A stretch of DNA of 64,000 bases from Halorussus aquaticus. GTDB taxonomy: Archaea > Halobacteriota > Halobacteria > Halobacteriales > Haladaptataceae. Shown in pieces: positions 44,487 through 53,237 of this stretch (positions are counted from its first letter, which is position 1; the number at the start of each line of letters is the position of its first letter). The notes beneath the pieces were generated by a model. It made no database searches. It was given only the letters and a program-made list of their open reading frames with translations, and was not told the origin of the DNA. The position numbers and the translations under genes are program-made. The stretch lies in the NCBI RefSeq assembly GCF_024218795.1, contig NZ_CP100400.1:372001-436000 (forward strand), written 5' to 3'.

Positions 44487-44668
44487 CGACCGACTCCGCC
44501 GAGTGGCTGACTGTCCCCGCCGTTCTCTCGCTCTCACGCTCCTCCGCCGCGTGCGGTACACTACTGCCCCTGTCTGGGCGACAGTTCTCTCGAACTGCTA
44601 ATTCTCAACTCTTTGATGCCCCGCGTCGCCGCGACACCTCGTATCCGGGGAAATCCCATTCCAAACGG

Positions 44669-44678
44669 TTTATACTAT
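44669..44678 (+). promoter_or_regulatory. TATA box and direct repeats of aIF5A
   Basis: TTTATACTAT stands 21-30 nt before ATG 44699. Between it and the start are two near-identical copies of CTATCC(C)GGGCG (44675-44697), the second ending two bases before the ATG, which could be a regulator site. Confidence 0.5.
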
Positions 44679-44698
44679 CCCGGGCGCTATCCGGGCGT

Positions 44699-45079
44699 AT
44701 GGCAAAAGAGCAGAAGGAAGTACGGGACCTGCAGGAAGGTAACTACGTGATGATCGACGACGCGGCGTGCGAAATCAACTCCTACAGCACGGCCAAGCCG
44801 GGCAAGCACGGCAGCGCCAAGGCTCGCATCGAGGCAGAAGGCGTCTTCGACGGCAAGAAGCGAAGCCTCTCCCAGCCAGTCGACGCCAAGATTTGGGTCC
44901 CCATCATCAACCGCAAACAGGGTCAGGTCGTCTCCGTCGAGAGCGACAACGTGGCGCAGGTCATGGACCTCGAAACCTACGAGACAATCACCATCAAGAC
45001 GCCCGACGACGTGGACCTCTCGCCCGACGACGAGATCGAGTACCTCCAGTTGGAAGAACAGCGGAAGATTCTCCAGTAG
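44699..45079 (+). CDS. eif5A: Translation initiation factor aIF5A
   Basis: A 126-residue archaeal IF5A that helps the ribosome through difficult peptide bonds such as polyproline. The modified loop is [13 protein letters not shown]36 is the lysine that receives the aminobutyl group from deoxyhypusine synthase. An SH3-like N-terminal and OB-fold C-terminal domain fill the length. Its stop is followed directly by the agmatinase ATG (45080), so the genes are an operon. Deoxyhypusine synthase is at 50550. Confidence 0.96.
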   Translation: MAKEQKEVRDLQEGNYVMIDDAACEINSYSTAKPGKHGSAKARIEAEGVFDGKKRSLSQPVDAKIWVPIINRKQGQVVSVESDNVAQVMDLETYETITIKTPDDVDLSPDDEIEYLQLEEQRKILQ

Positions 45080-45904
45080 ATGTTCCCCGGTGCGTCCGCC
45101 GACCGCGAGGAAGCGGCCTACGTGGTGGTGGGTGCGCCGCTCGACGTTTCGACGACGTTCCAACCCGGGACCCGGTTCGGTCCCGACCGAATTCGGCGAT
45201 TCTCGCGGACGTACGACGACTACGACGCCCGAACCGACCTGTACTTCTCCGACCGCTCCGTCCACGACCACGGCGACGTCCGAGCGTGGGACGACGCCGA
45301 GGAGTATCTGGAGTATCTGGAAGGGGTGTTGACCGACGTGCGGTGGGACGACGCCGTCCCGCTCACGCTCGGGGGCGAACACACGGTCACGCTCGCGGGC
45401 GTCCGGGCGGCCGACCCCGACACCTTCGTCTGTCTCGACGCTCACCTCGACCTGCGCGAGGAGTACGACGGCAACGAACTCAGCCACGCCACCGTCACTC
45501 GTCACGTCCTCGACGTCGCCGACGAAGCCGTGATTCTCGGCGCGAGAACCGGAAGCGAAGCGGAGTACGAGCGCGCCAGCGAGTCGGACGTGACGGTCGT
45601 CCCGCCGGAGGAGGTGGCCGACTGGACACCGTCGTTCGGCGGCGACGAGTCGGTCTACCTCAGCGTGGACATCGACGCCGCCGACCCCGGGTTCGCGCCC
45701 GGCACGGGGACGATGGAACCGTTCGGCCTGACGCCCCGCGAGATGCGCGACGTGGTACGCGACGTGGCCGAAACCGGGTCCGTCGCTGGCTTCGACGTGG
45801 TCGAGGTCAACGACCGCGACGACGGGCAGGCCGCGGCGCTCGCCGGGAAGTTGCTCCGGGAGTTCGTCTTCGCGGACGCCGACGCCGCGACGTCTGACGA
45901 GTAG
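45080..45904 (+). CDS. speB: Agmatinase (ureohydrolase)
   Basis: A 274-residue ureohydrolase. Metal-binding motifs are LGGEHTVT (family form GGDHS), CLDAHLDLREEY and VDIDAADPGFAPGTGT. Agmatinase gives putrescine and urea. In haloarchaea, published work in Haloferax volcanii links an agmatinase and agmatine to deoxyhypusine formation on aIF5A; the zero-gap operon with eif5A supports this. The third position of GGEH is Glu instead of the usual Asp, a variation seen in agmatinase-like proteins. Start ATG 45080. Confidence 0.88.
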   Translation: MFPGASADREEAAYVVVGAPLDVSTTFQPGTRFGPDRIRRFSRTYDDYDARTDLYFSDRSVHDHGDVRAWDDAEEYLEYLEGVLTDVRWDDAVPLTLGGEHTVTLAGVRAADPDTFVCLDAHLDLREEYDGNELSHATVTRHVLDVADEAVILGARTGSEAEYERASESDVTVVPPEEVADWTPSFGGDESVYLSVDIDAADPGFAPGTGTMEPFGLTPREMRDVVRDVAETGSVAGFDVVEVNDRDDGQAAALAGKLLREFVFADADAATSDE

Positions 45905-46030
45905 GCCCTCGGTTCTGAACGCCGGACGTCGGCGTGTTCGACTCTCCAACTCCAACTCGACCACCGACGACTGTTCGAACGCGCAGAGATACAGATACAA
46001 GCCGCTCCGCGACTCACACCGAACCAGACA

Positions 46031-46798
46031 ATGGACCTCGCCGAACTCACCGCGCGATACGACGACGAGTTACGCACGAGCGACTTCGCCGACGTGGACG
46101 CCAGCGCCAACGGGCTTCAGGTCGGTCCCGCCCACTACGAGGTCGAGACGGTGGCGTTCGCGGTGGACGCCGCCGAGCAGACCGTCGAGGCCGCGGCCGA
46201 GCGCGGCGCGGACGCGCTGGTCACCCATCACGGTCTCTCGTGGGGCGGCATCGAGCGCGTGACCGGCCGCCAGTACGACCGCATCGCGCCCCTGATAGAG
46301 AACGACGTGGCCCTGTACGTCTCGCACCTCCCGCTAGACGCCCACCCCGAGTTGGGCAACGCCGCGGGACTGGCCGACCTGCTCGGTCTCGAAGACCGGG
46401 CGGCCTTCGGTGAGATGGGTCCCGAGCACGTCGGCCAGCGCGGCCGCGCGCCGGACCCGATTCCGACCGACCGCCTGCGCGAGACGCTGGAAACCGAACT
46501 CGACCACTTCGGACAGGGCGTGCGCGTCCTCGACTTCGGCCCCGAGCGAATCGAGGACGTGGCCATCGTGACCGGGAGCGGCGTCGATTGGCTGGACGAG
46601 GCCGTCGAGAACGACGTGGACGCCCTCATCACGGGCGAAGGCAAGCAGAAAGCCTACCACGAGGCGCGCGAGGCCGGACTCACCGTCTTCCTCGCAGGTC
46701 ACTACGCGACCGAGACGTTCGGCGTGCAGTCGCTCCGGACGCTGGCGGAGGAGTGGGGTCTCGAAACGACCTACGTCGACGCGCCGACCGGGTTGTGA
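46031..46798 (+). CDS. Nif3-like dinuclear metal center protein
   Basis: A 255-residue Nif3/YbgI family protein, a toroid-forming dimetal protein whose reaction is uncertain (related to GTP cyclohydrolase type 1 folds). Metal-binding regions: LVTHHGLSWGG (two His), SHLPLDAHPELGN, ALITGEGKQKAYHEA and LAGHYATETFG. Start ATG 46031. It is followed 9 bp later by a small membrane protein gene, likely co-transcribed. Confidence 0.88.
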   Translation: MDLAELTARYDDELRTSDFADVDASANGLQVGPAHYEVETVAFAVDAAEQTVEAAAERGADALVTHHGLSWGGIERVTGRQYDRIAPLIENDVALYVSHLPLDAHPELGNAAGLADLLGLEDRAAFGEMGPEHVGQRGRAPDPIPTDRLRETLETELDHFGQGVRVLDFGPERIEDVAIVTGSGVDWLDEAVENDVDALITGEGKQKAYHEAREAGLTVFLAGHYATETFGVQSLRTLAEEWGLETTYVDAPTGL

Positions 46799-46807
46799 GG
46801 CGGCGAA

Positions 46808-47002
46808 ATGAGCTTCGATGCGCTCCGTTCGACCGACCGCGGTCGGTGGCTACGGGCGGCGCTGACGGTGGCGCTGTTCGGACTGGCCGCCGCCGTCGCC
46901 TTCACGCAGGGCGGCGTGCTGCCCGCCTCGCTCGGGGTCGTCCTCGGCCTGTTCGCCTCGGTCGCGCTGTACCGCTATTTGGCCCGGAGTCGGGGCGAGT
47001 AG
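46808..47002 (+). CDS. Small two-helix membrane protein
   Basis: A 64-residue protein with two hydrophobic helices (about 14-33 and 37-56) joined by a short Gly-rich turn, with a basic N-terminus (RSTDRGRWLR) and a basic C-terminal end (LARSRGE). It starts 9 bp after the Nif3-like gene. Function unknown; similar small two-helix proteins are common in haloarchaea. Confidence 0.6.
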   Translation: MSFDALRSTDRGRWLRAALTVALFGLAAAVAFTQGGVLPASLGVVLGLFASVALYRYLARSRGE

Positions 47003-47413
47003 CAGTGCCCGAACTGTGCGACGCCGAACCGAGACGAGGGACCCGTCACCGACCCACCTGCAAAGGGATAATATTAAAAGCCTCCCGTTCAACTTGAAAT
47101 ACGTGTCCGCCGGGTTTCAACGACCCGCGAAGGTCGCCGGAGCTACGGTCACGCGACGGTTCTCGGTGGAGACGGGCCGCGGCCAACCGGCCCCGACAGC
47201 CGACCTTCGGGTGCGGCTAATTGAACCGCCGCTGGCGCTCGACCACCGTCACGCGGGCCCCCGCGGTAGTTGGCATTACAGTTTTTAGCGTACAACCGTG
47301 TAGGCTTACACGTGTATACTATCCGGCAGGTCTCAGACTGCGATTATCAGCGTTGATACGAACACCTACGCTTATTTTTCTACGATTCATATCCGTTTTC
47401 GAGAACAACCAAG
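47003..47413. promoter_or_regulatory. htrII upstream region with palindrome and TATA box
   Basis: A 411-bp gap. It holds an inverted repeat CGTGTA-GGCT-TACACG at 47297-47312 (6-bp arms) and a TATA-like CTTATTTTTC at 47371-47380, about 34 nt before ATG 47414. An AT-rich ATAATATTAAAAG lies at 47070-47082, after which a long GC-rich stretch (47100-47270) carries no convincing gene. The palindrome is a candidate operator for light- or oxygen-dependent control of phototaxis genes; this is inference. Confidence 0.4.
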
Positions 47414-49735
47414 ATGGGACACAGATGGCCATTTCTGGGAAAGATTCGCCGGAGCTACGCGCTCAAACTCGCTATCGCACTGGTATCAATCGTCGCAGTT
47501 ACCGTCGCAGTCGGCGCACTGGTGCAGGCCCAGACTGCCGACCAAGTTCGGGACGACGTCGAAGAGGAGTTGACGGCGGTGTCGAACTCGCGGGCCGATA
47601 ACCTCGACACGTGGCTATCGAGCGTGAAGGTACAGACGCGGCTGACCTCCCGTGACGCCGCGTTACGGAGCGGCGACACCGACCGCATCCGGGGGCATCT
47701 GAAGGGGATGGTCGCCGACGGGAACGTTCCCGAGGGCGTCGTCGCGGTCCACTACTACGACGCCGCCGAGGGGACCATCGTGACGAGTTCGAGCGACGCG
47801 ATGGCCGGGGTCAGTCCGGCCGAGCAGGGCGCGCCGTTCGCCGCCGACCCGCCGACGTTCGACGGCCAGAACGACGTGTACGTCACCGACCCGTTCAGAG
47901 TGCCGGTCGTCGATTTCCCGGTCGTGGCGGTGATGTCGCCGGTTGCCAACCAGACGGACAAGCGAGTCGTCTACATGATCAACATCGCGAACCGGACTCG
48001 GTCGCTGACCGGCGGCGTCGAGGGCGGCTACACGGTCGTCCTCAACTCGACGGGCCACTACCTCGCTCACCCCAACGAGAGCAAACTCCTGTCGAGTCAC
48101 CACGGCGGTGCGGACAACCCCGCGGTGAAGGCCGGTCGTGCCGGGAAATCCGGATTCACACAGATGGACGGCGGCATGCTGATGGGGTACTCTCCGATGG
48201 AGTCGTCCGACTGGGTCGTCGTCGTCCACGCACCGGCGAGCGAGGCGTACGCCCTGAGCGACGCGGTCACTTCGAACATCGTCGGTCTCATCCTGCTGGC
48301 GGTCGTGAGCCTCGCGCTGGTCGGGGTCACTATCGGCAGTAACACCGTCATCGCGCTCCGGCAACTCTCCAGAAAGGCCGACGCGATGGCTGGCGGCGAC
48401 CTTCAGGTCGACTTGGAGACCAAGCGGCGCGACGAGTTCGGGTCGCTGTACGACTCGTTCGCTCGGATGCGCGACTCGCTGCGCGAGCAGATACGCGAGG
48501 CAGAGACCGCGCGTGACGAGGCCGAAGAGGCCAGAGAGAGCGCCGAGGAGGCCCGCCGAGAGGCGGAGAATCGCCGCGAAGAGGCCGAGGCGCTGTCGGG
48601 TCACCTCGAAACCAAGGCCAACCACTACGAGAACGTGATGGACGCGGCCGCAGAGGGCGACCTCAGCGTTCGCGTGGACACCGAGAGCCGGAGCGACGCG
48701 ATGGTCGCCATCGGGACCTCGCTCAACGACATGCTGGACGACATCGAGCGGACCGTGGCGAACGTCAAGCGGTTCGCCTCGCACGTCTCGAACGCGGTCG
48801 TGGACGTAGAGAGCAGCGCCGAGGAGGTGATGGCGACCGGCGAGGAGGTCAGCGACTCGGTGGGCGAAATCTCCGAGGGTGCGGCCCATCAGACCGAGCA
48901 ACTCGGCGACGTCGCCAGCGAGATGAACACCCTGTCGGCCAGCGCCCAGCAGGTCGCCGCGACCGTGGACGACGTGGCCGCCACCTCCGAGCAGGCCGCG
49001 GCCGCCGGCGAACTCGGCAAGGGGGCAGCCGAGGAGGCGCTCTCGGAGATGGACGCGGTGGAGGCTGCGACCGAGCGGACCGCGGCCGAAATCGAGGAAC
49101 TCGACGCCGAGATGGAAGCCATCGGCGACATCGTGGAGGTCATCACCGAAATCGCCGAGCAGACCAACATGCTCGCGCTCAACGCCTCCATCGAGGCCGC
49201 GCGGACCGACGCCGAAGGCGACGGGTTCGCCGTGGTCGCCGACGAGGTGAAGAACCTCGCGGAGGAGACCAAGGAGTCGGCGGCCGAAATCGAGGGCCGA
49301 ATCGAGCGCGTTCAGGAGAAGACCGCCCAGTCCGTGGAGGGGATGACCGAGACCAGCGAGCGCATCAGCGCCGGGGTCGAGACGGTCGAGGGTGCCATCG
49401 ACGCGCTGGAGGAGATCGCGGAGTACGTCGAGGAGACCGACAGTCGGATTCAGGAGATTCAGTCGGCGACCGAGAATCAGGCCGAGTCCTCGACCGCGGT
49501 CGTCCAGATGGTGGACGAGGTGGCGTCGATTAGCGAGGAGACGACGAGTCAGGCCGAGTCCGTCTCGGAGGCCGCCGAGGCCCAGACACAGACGCTGGCG
49601 GACGTTCGAGACGACGCCGACGACCTCGCGGAGCGAGCGGCCGAACTCTCCCAGTTGCTCGACGACTTCCGCGTCACGCGCGGGGCCGGGCCGATGGACG
49701 ACACCGACTTCCAGACCGCGGAGGTGAACGACTGA
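47414..49735 (+). CDS. htr2: Sensory rhodopsin II transducer HtrII
   Basis: A 773-residue halobacterial transducer. TM1 is about 16-40, a large extracellular domain spans about 41-285 (Cache-like), and TM2 is about 286-308 (SNIVGLILLAVVSLALVGVTIG). HAMP, a coiled coil and the methyl-accepting signalling tip (ITEIAEQTNMLALNASIEAA and GFAVVADEVKNLAEET) follow, ending near CheA/CheW contacts. The membrane part aligns with Natronomonas HtrII; the residue facing SRII Tyr199, Asn74 there, is Ser299 here. The large extracellular domain suggests it also senses a chemical, as in Halobacterium HtrII. The sopII start overlaps its stop. Confidence 0.93.
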   Translation: MGHRWPFLGKIRRSYALKLAIALVSIVAVTVAVGALVQAQTADQVRDDVEEELTAVSNSRADNLDTWLSSVKVQTRLTSRDAALRSGDTDRIRGHLKGMVADGNVPEGVVAVHYYDAAEGTIVTSSSDAMAGVSPAEQGAPFAADPPTFDGQNDVYVTDPFRVPVVDFPVVAVMSPVANQTDKRVVYMINIANRTRSLTGGVEGGYTVVLNSTGHYLAHPNESKLLSSHHGGADNPAVKAGRAGKSGFTQMDGGMLMGYSPMESSDWVVVVHAPASEAYALSDAVTSNIVGLILLAVVSLALVGVTIGSNTVIALRQLSRKADAMAGGDLQVDLETKRRDEFGSLYDSFARMRDSLREQIREAETARDEAEEARESAEEARREAENRREEAEALSGHLETKANHYENVMDAAAEGDLSVRVDTESRSDAMVAIGTSLNDMLDDIERTVANVKRFASHVSNAVVDVESSAEEVMATGEEVSDSVGEISEGAAHQTEQLGDVASEMNTLSASAQQVAATVDDVAATSEQAAAAGELGKGAAEEALSEMDAVEAATERTAAEIEELDAEMEAIGDIVEVITEIAEQTNMLALNASIEAARTDAEGDGFAVVADEVKNLAEETKESAAEIEGRIERVQEKTAQSVEGMTETSERISAGVETVEGAIDALEEIAEYVEETDSRIQEIQSATENQAESSTAVVQMVDEVASISEETTSQAESVSEAAEAQTQTLADVRDDADDLAERAAELSQLLDDFRVTRGAGPMDDTDFQTAEVND

Positions 49736-50466
49736 TGATAGAACTCATCGTCGTCTGGTTCCTGCTCGGCACGCTCGGCATGACCGTCGGAACCGTCTAT
49801 CCGCTGTGGCGTCTCGTCACCGAGCGCCGATACGGGTCCCACTACGCGGTACTCGCCGCCGTGACGGGGTTCGCGGCCGTGGCGTACCTCTCGATGGCGC
49901 TCGGCATGGGGAAGGTACAGGCCAACGGCGGTGCGCTGTACCTGCCGCGGTATCTCGACTGGTTGGTGACGACGCCGCTGTTGGTGCTGTACCTCGGGAT
50001 GCTGTGTCGCCCCGAGCGCAAGGTGTACGCCGCGCTGGTCGGCGTGGACGTGCTCGTCATCGGGTCGGGCGTGGTCGCGGGCCTGCTCGCGGCACCGTAC
50101 AACTACGTCGCGTATCTGGTCGGCTGTGTGGCCTACGTTGGCCTGCTCTACCTGTTACTCAGCGTGCTTCCCCGGCAGGCGACGCTACACGGTGACCGCG
50201 TGGACGCGGTGTTCACGAAGCTACGGAACCTGACCGTCGTGCTGTGGACGCTCTACCCCGTCGTGTGGATTCTCGGCCCGCTCGGGGTCGGCCTGCTCCA
50301 GACGGGGACCGAGGTGATGGTCGTCACGTACCTCGACCTCATCAGTAAGGTCGGGTTCGTGTTCATGGCCGTCAACGGGGCGGACGCCCTCGACCAACTC
50401 CGGACGGGGGCGGCGCTGTCCGACCCCGCCGACGCGGGCGACGAGCGCGCTCCGACCGCGGACTGA
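49735..50466 (+). CDS. sop2: Sensory rhodopsin II
   Basis: A 243-residue seven-helix retinal protein, the blue-light receptor for negative phototaxis with HtrII. The Schiff-base lysine is K205; the counter-ion is D75 in RYLDWLVTTP; the primary-donor position is Y86, so it does not pump protons well. R72, W171, Y174 and Y199 are conserved, and residue 204 is Ser instead of Thr of Natronomonas SRII. RNLTVVLWTLYPVVWILGP matches SRII, not SRI. Its ATG overlaps the htrII TGA by one base, the usual operon. Confidence 0.94.
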   Translation: MIELIVVWFLLGTLGMTVGTVYPLWRLVTERRYGSHYAVLAAVTGFAAVAYLSMALGMGKVQANGGALYLPRYLDWLVTTPLLVLYLGMLCRPERKVYAALVGVDVLVIGSGVVAGLLAAPYNYVAYLVGCVAYVGLLYLLLSVLPRQATLHGDRVDAVFTKLRNLTVVLWTLYPVVWILGPLGVGLLQTGTEVMVVTYLDLISKVGFVFMAVNGADALDQLRTGAALSDPADAGDERAPTAD

Positions 50467-50549
50467 CGGGTCAGCAGTTCGACTTCGGTCTCTTTCTCAC
50501 CGCTTCCGTAATCGCGGCGTTCAAGCGTCTGGGCCGACCAGCAATCCAC

Positions 50550-51575
50550 ATGACCGACGACCAAGACGGCCACCGCGAAGCGTTCCACCACGACCCCATC
50601 GGCCACGCCGAGGTCCGGGCGGGCATGACCGTCGGCGAGTTGGCCGAGTCGTACGGCGACGCCGGTATCGGGGCGGCCGACGTCCACGAGGCGGTGGACA
50701 TCTACGCCGAGATGCTGGGCGACGACGACGTGACCAACTTCTTCGGTCTCGCCGGTGCGATGGTGCCGACCGGGATGCGCCGCATCGTCGCCGAACTCGT
50801 CCGCGACGGTCACATCGACGCGCTGGTGACGACCGGCGCGAACCTGACCCACGACGCCATCGAGGCCATCGGCGGCAAGCACCACCACGGGCAAGTTCAC
50901 GCCGAGGACAAGACCGAGCGCGAGCACGACGAGCAACTGCGCGACGAGGAGGTGGACCGGATCTACAACGTCTACCTCCCGCAGGAGCACTTCGCGCTGT
51001 TCGAGAATCACCTGCGCTCGGAGGTCTTCCCCGAACTGGAAGGCGAGGACGGCGGCGCGGTCAGCATCCAGCGCCTGACCGAGGAACTGGGCCGGGCCAA
51101 CAGCGAGGTCAACGAGCGCGAGGACGTCGCAGAGGGCGCGGGGGTCGCGGCCGCGGCCTACGAGAACGACGTGCCGATCTACTGCCCGGCGATTCAGGAC
51201 TCGGTGCTGGGTCTGCAGGCGTGGATGTACTCCCAGACCGCCGACTTCACGCTCGACGCGCTGGCCGACATGACGACGATTACCGACCAAGCCTTCGAGG
51301 CCGAAAAAGCGGGCGCGATGGTGGTCGGTGGCGGCGTGCCCAAGAACTACGTCCTCCAGACCATGCTGGTCTCGCCGGAGGCCTACGACTACGCGGTCCA
51401 GTTGACGATGGACCCGCCACAGACCGGCGGTCTCTCGGGCGCGACGCTCGACGAGGCCCGGTCGTGGGGGAAACTGGAGAAGGCCGCCCGGAACGCGAGC
51501 GTCTACGCCGACGCGACGATTACGCTCCCCCTCGTGGTCGCGGCGGCCCGCGAGCGAATCGAAGACGCGGAGTGA
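50550..51575 (+). CDS. dys: Deoxyhypusine synthase
   Basis: A 341-residue deoxyhypusine synthase. It transfers the aminobutyl group from spermidine, or in haloarchaea probably via agmatine, to the lysine of aIF5A. NAD-binding TTGANLTHDAIEAIGG, AMVVGGGVPKNYVLQ and the catalytic lysine K308 in SGATLDEARSWGKLE are present. Start ATG 50550. It lies after htrII-sopII, so it is separated from eif5A-speB by two unrelated gene pairs. Confidence 0.94.
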   Translation: MTDDQDGHREAFHHDPIGHAEVRAGMTVGELAESYGDAGIGAADVHEAVDIYAEMLGDDDVTNFFGLAGAMVPTGMRRIVAELVRDGHIDALVTTGANLTHDAIEAIGGKHHHGQVHAEDKTEREHDEQLRDEEVDRIYNVYLPQEHFALFENHLRSEVFPELEGEDGGAVSIQRLTEELGRANSEVNEREDVAEGAGVAAAAYENDVPIYCPAIQDSVLGLQAWMYSQTADFTLDALADMTTITDQAFEAEKAGAMVVGGGVPKNYVLQTMLVSPEAYDYAVQLTMDPPQTGGLSGATLDEARSWGKLEKAARNASVYADATITLPLVVAAARERIEDAE

Positions 51576-51603
51576 GCGGACCGTCGCTGTCGGCGGCCAG
51601 TAG

Positions 51604-51930
51604 TCAGTCCTGCTCGTCGTCTCCGCTGGGGAGTCGACGGACCGCCTTCTCCCAGCGGTCTCGGGCCGCCTGCCCGGGGTCCGCAAACGGGTCGTACGTG
51701 ATGTCCTCGGCCGTACCGAGACTGTTCCGCCCGTCGCTATCCGTCGTCGTCCGCCATAGGCCGAGCGCCGTCGCGGCCGCTAACAACGCGAACAAGGACG
51801 CCAACAGGACACTGGCGGAACTATCGCGGGGGAGTACCACGAAGAGCAGGACCAGCAGAAGCGCAGCGAACTGAGACGCGTAGAGGAGGAGACGGAACCA
51901 GCCACCGGAAAATTCGATAGTCCGACCCAT
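51604..51930 (-). CDS. Small membrane protein, unknown
   Basis: A 108-residue protein with two helices (about 12-32 and 40-60) and an acidic C-terminal soluble part containing SLGTAEDITYDPFADPGQAARDRWEKAVRRLPSG. Start ATG 51930 (MGRTIEFSGGWF). Codons upstream are open but read as low-complexity Arg/Pro. No family recognised. Confidence 0.65.
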   Translation of the reverse strand: MGRTIEFSGGWFRLLLYASQFAALLLVLLFVVLPRDSSASVLLASLFALLAAATALGLWRTTTDSDGRNSLGTAEDITYDPFADPGQAARDRWEKAVRRLPSGDDEQD

Positions 51931-52117
51931 CTTTCGTTCCGATAGTGGAGTCCCAGACGAATAATCTTTTTTCAGCAGTGGTTCGGCGAATCGTCTGACC
52001 GGTGGCGGCGGCGCAGTCGAGAAGGCCGGACGGCGGCCCTCTGGAGAGATGGAGCGTCCGGACGCACACGCCGGTTCGAGGGGATGAATCGAATCGCAGC
52101 GCGCGAGCGGAGACGGC

Positions 52118-52420
52118 TCAAATCGGGTCGTCGGGGTCGCGTTCCGCGGCGACCCGCGAGGCCTCGGCCGCGTACTGCTCGCGCTCCTCGGGGTCGTCCA
52201 CGGTACCGAGGTTGTCCGCCGACACGTCGAGGGCCGCGGTGGTGTCGCGCTCGTCGCTGAAACTGGTGAGCGCCCGCTCCTTGCGGAAGTACCGCTTCCC
52301 GTCGGGCGTCGCGTAGACGAGGATGACGAGGTTCTGCTCGTCGTCCGAGTACGTGCGCTCGACCAGCCACACCCGGACCTCCTCGTCGGTCTCGCCGTCC
52401 GCGTCGGCGTCTGTTGCCAT
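52118..52420 (-). CDS. Conserved haloarchaeal hypothetical protein
   Basis: A 100-residue very acidic soluble protein. The N-terminal half (VRVWLVERTYSDDEQNLVILVYATP) looks like three beta-strands, and the C-terminal half (DDPEEREQYAAEASRV) is helical. I do not recognise a family. Start ATG 52418-52420, divergent from the SprT-like gene. Confidence 0.6.
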   Translation of the reverse strand: MATDADADGETDEEVRVWLVERTYSDDEQNLVILVYATPDGKRYFRKERALTSFSDERDTTAALDVSADNLGTVDDPEEREQYAAEASRVAAERDPDDPI

Positions 52421-52506
52421 GGCCGACTAGACGGCGGACGCGAAGTTAGTCGTTCGGGACACTCTTGAGGGAGGGGTTCGTCGGGGTCGCTACGGAGAGA
52501 CACGAC

Positions 52507-53142
52507 GTGTCCGAGTCGCGCCGACTCTCGCCCGACGACGACCCCGAGCAGTCCCCGACGGTCCGGGCGCTCGCCCACGCCGGGACCCACGAGGAGTTGA
52601 TTCTGGGGTCGCGGGCCTACTGCCGGGAGGCGGCCCGCGAGTACGACTTCGACGTCGAGTTCGCGCCGGTCGAGTGGGAGGTCTCGACCCGCGCGAAGCG
52701 CCGGGCCGCCGCGGTCAAGCGCCCCAAGATTCCCGACGCCGAGGTGGGCGACCCGATAGACTGGCGTGCGGCGGCCGACCGCGTGGGGTCCTCGCCCGAG
52801 GACCTGCGGACCTGCACGCTCTCGCTGACGTGGGCCGCGTTCGAGTCGTTCGACGTGGGCGAGTGGACCACGACGCTCCGCCACGAACTGATTCACGTCG
52901 AGCAGTTCCAGCGCTACGGGACGACCGACCACGGTCCCGCGTTCGAGGACCGGGCCGAGGCGGTGGACGCGTCGGTCAGGTGTCCGCCGTTCGCCGACCC
53001 GAAGTACGTCCTGACCTGCGCCGACTGCGGCGCGGTGGTCGGACGCCGCTACCGCGAATGTAAACTGGTCCGCCAGCACGACCAGTACCGGTCGTCGTGC
53101 TGCGGCGCGTCGGTGGCGTGCTCGGAGTCGGGCGCGGAGTGA
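52507..53142 (+). CDS. SprT-like zinc metalloprotease domain protein
   Basis: A 211-residue SprT-family protein. HELIHVEQFQRYGTTDH is the HExxH..H zinc motif, preceded by the helix TWAAFESFDVGEWTTTLR, and the C-terminal zinc ribbon is CADCG..YREC..CCG. Relatives (Spartan) cleave DNA-protein crosslinks; the haloarchaeal role is not established. Start GTG 52507; an upstream TTG frame (52465) is less likely. Its stop codon lies in a tandem repeat (53131-53192). Confidence 0.8.
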   Translation: MSESRRLSPDDDPEQSPTVRALAHAGTHEELILGSRAYCREAAREYDFDVEFAPVEWEVSTRAKRRAAAVKRPKIPDAEVGDPIDWRAAADRVGSSPEDLRTCTLSLTWAAFESFDVGEWTTTLRHELIHVEQFQRYGTTDHGPAFEDRAEAVDASVRCPPFADPKYVLTCADCGAVVGRRYRECKLVRQHDQYRSSCCGASVACSESGAE

Positions 53143-53192
53143 ACCGGACGCGGAGTGAACCGGACGCGGAGTGAACCGGTCTCGGAGTGGAC
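53131..53192 (+). repeat. 16-bp tandem repeat over the SprT stop codon
   Basis: Almost four copies of G-G-A/C-C/G-GCGGAGTGAACC (53131-53146, 53147-53162, 53163-53178 and a diverged 53179-53192). The first copy contains the TGA stop. The unit probably spread by slippage. Confidence 0.7.
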
Positions 53193-53237
53193 CCTCGCCG
53201 TCCGGCGACAGCGGTCCTGTCGGCACCGGTCTCGGCG

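Noticed and set aside
47100..47270. Possible structured RNA in the GC-rich part of the htrII leader
   Set aside because: Only short stems such as GGGT-TTCAACG-ACCC could be found, with no consistent overall fold, so it is noted but not annotated as an RNA.
50253..51686. 477-codon open frame opposite dys
   Set aside because: Antisense of deoxyhypusine synthase; no motif and the wrong composition.
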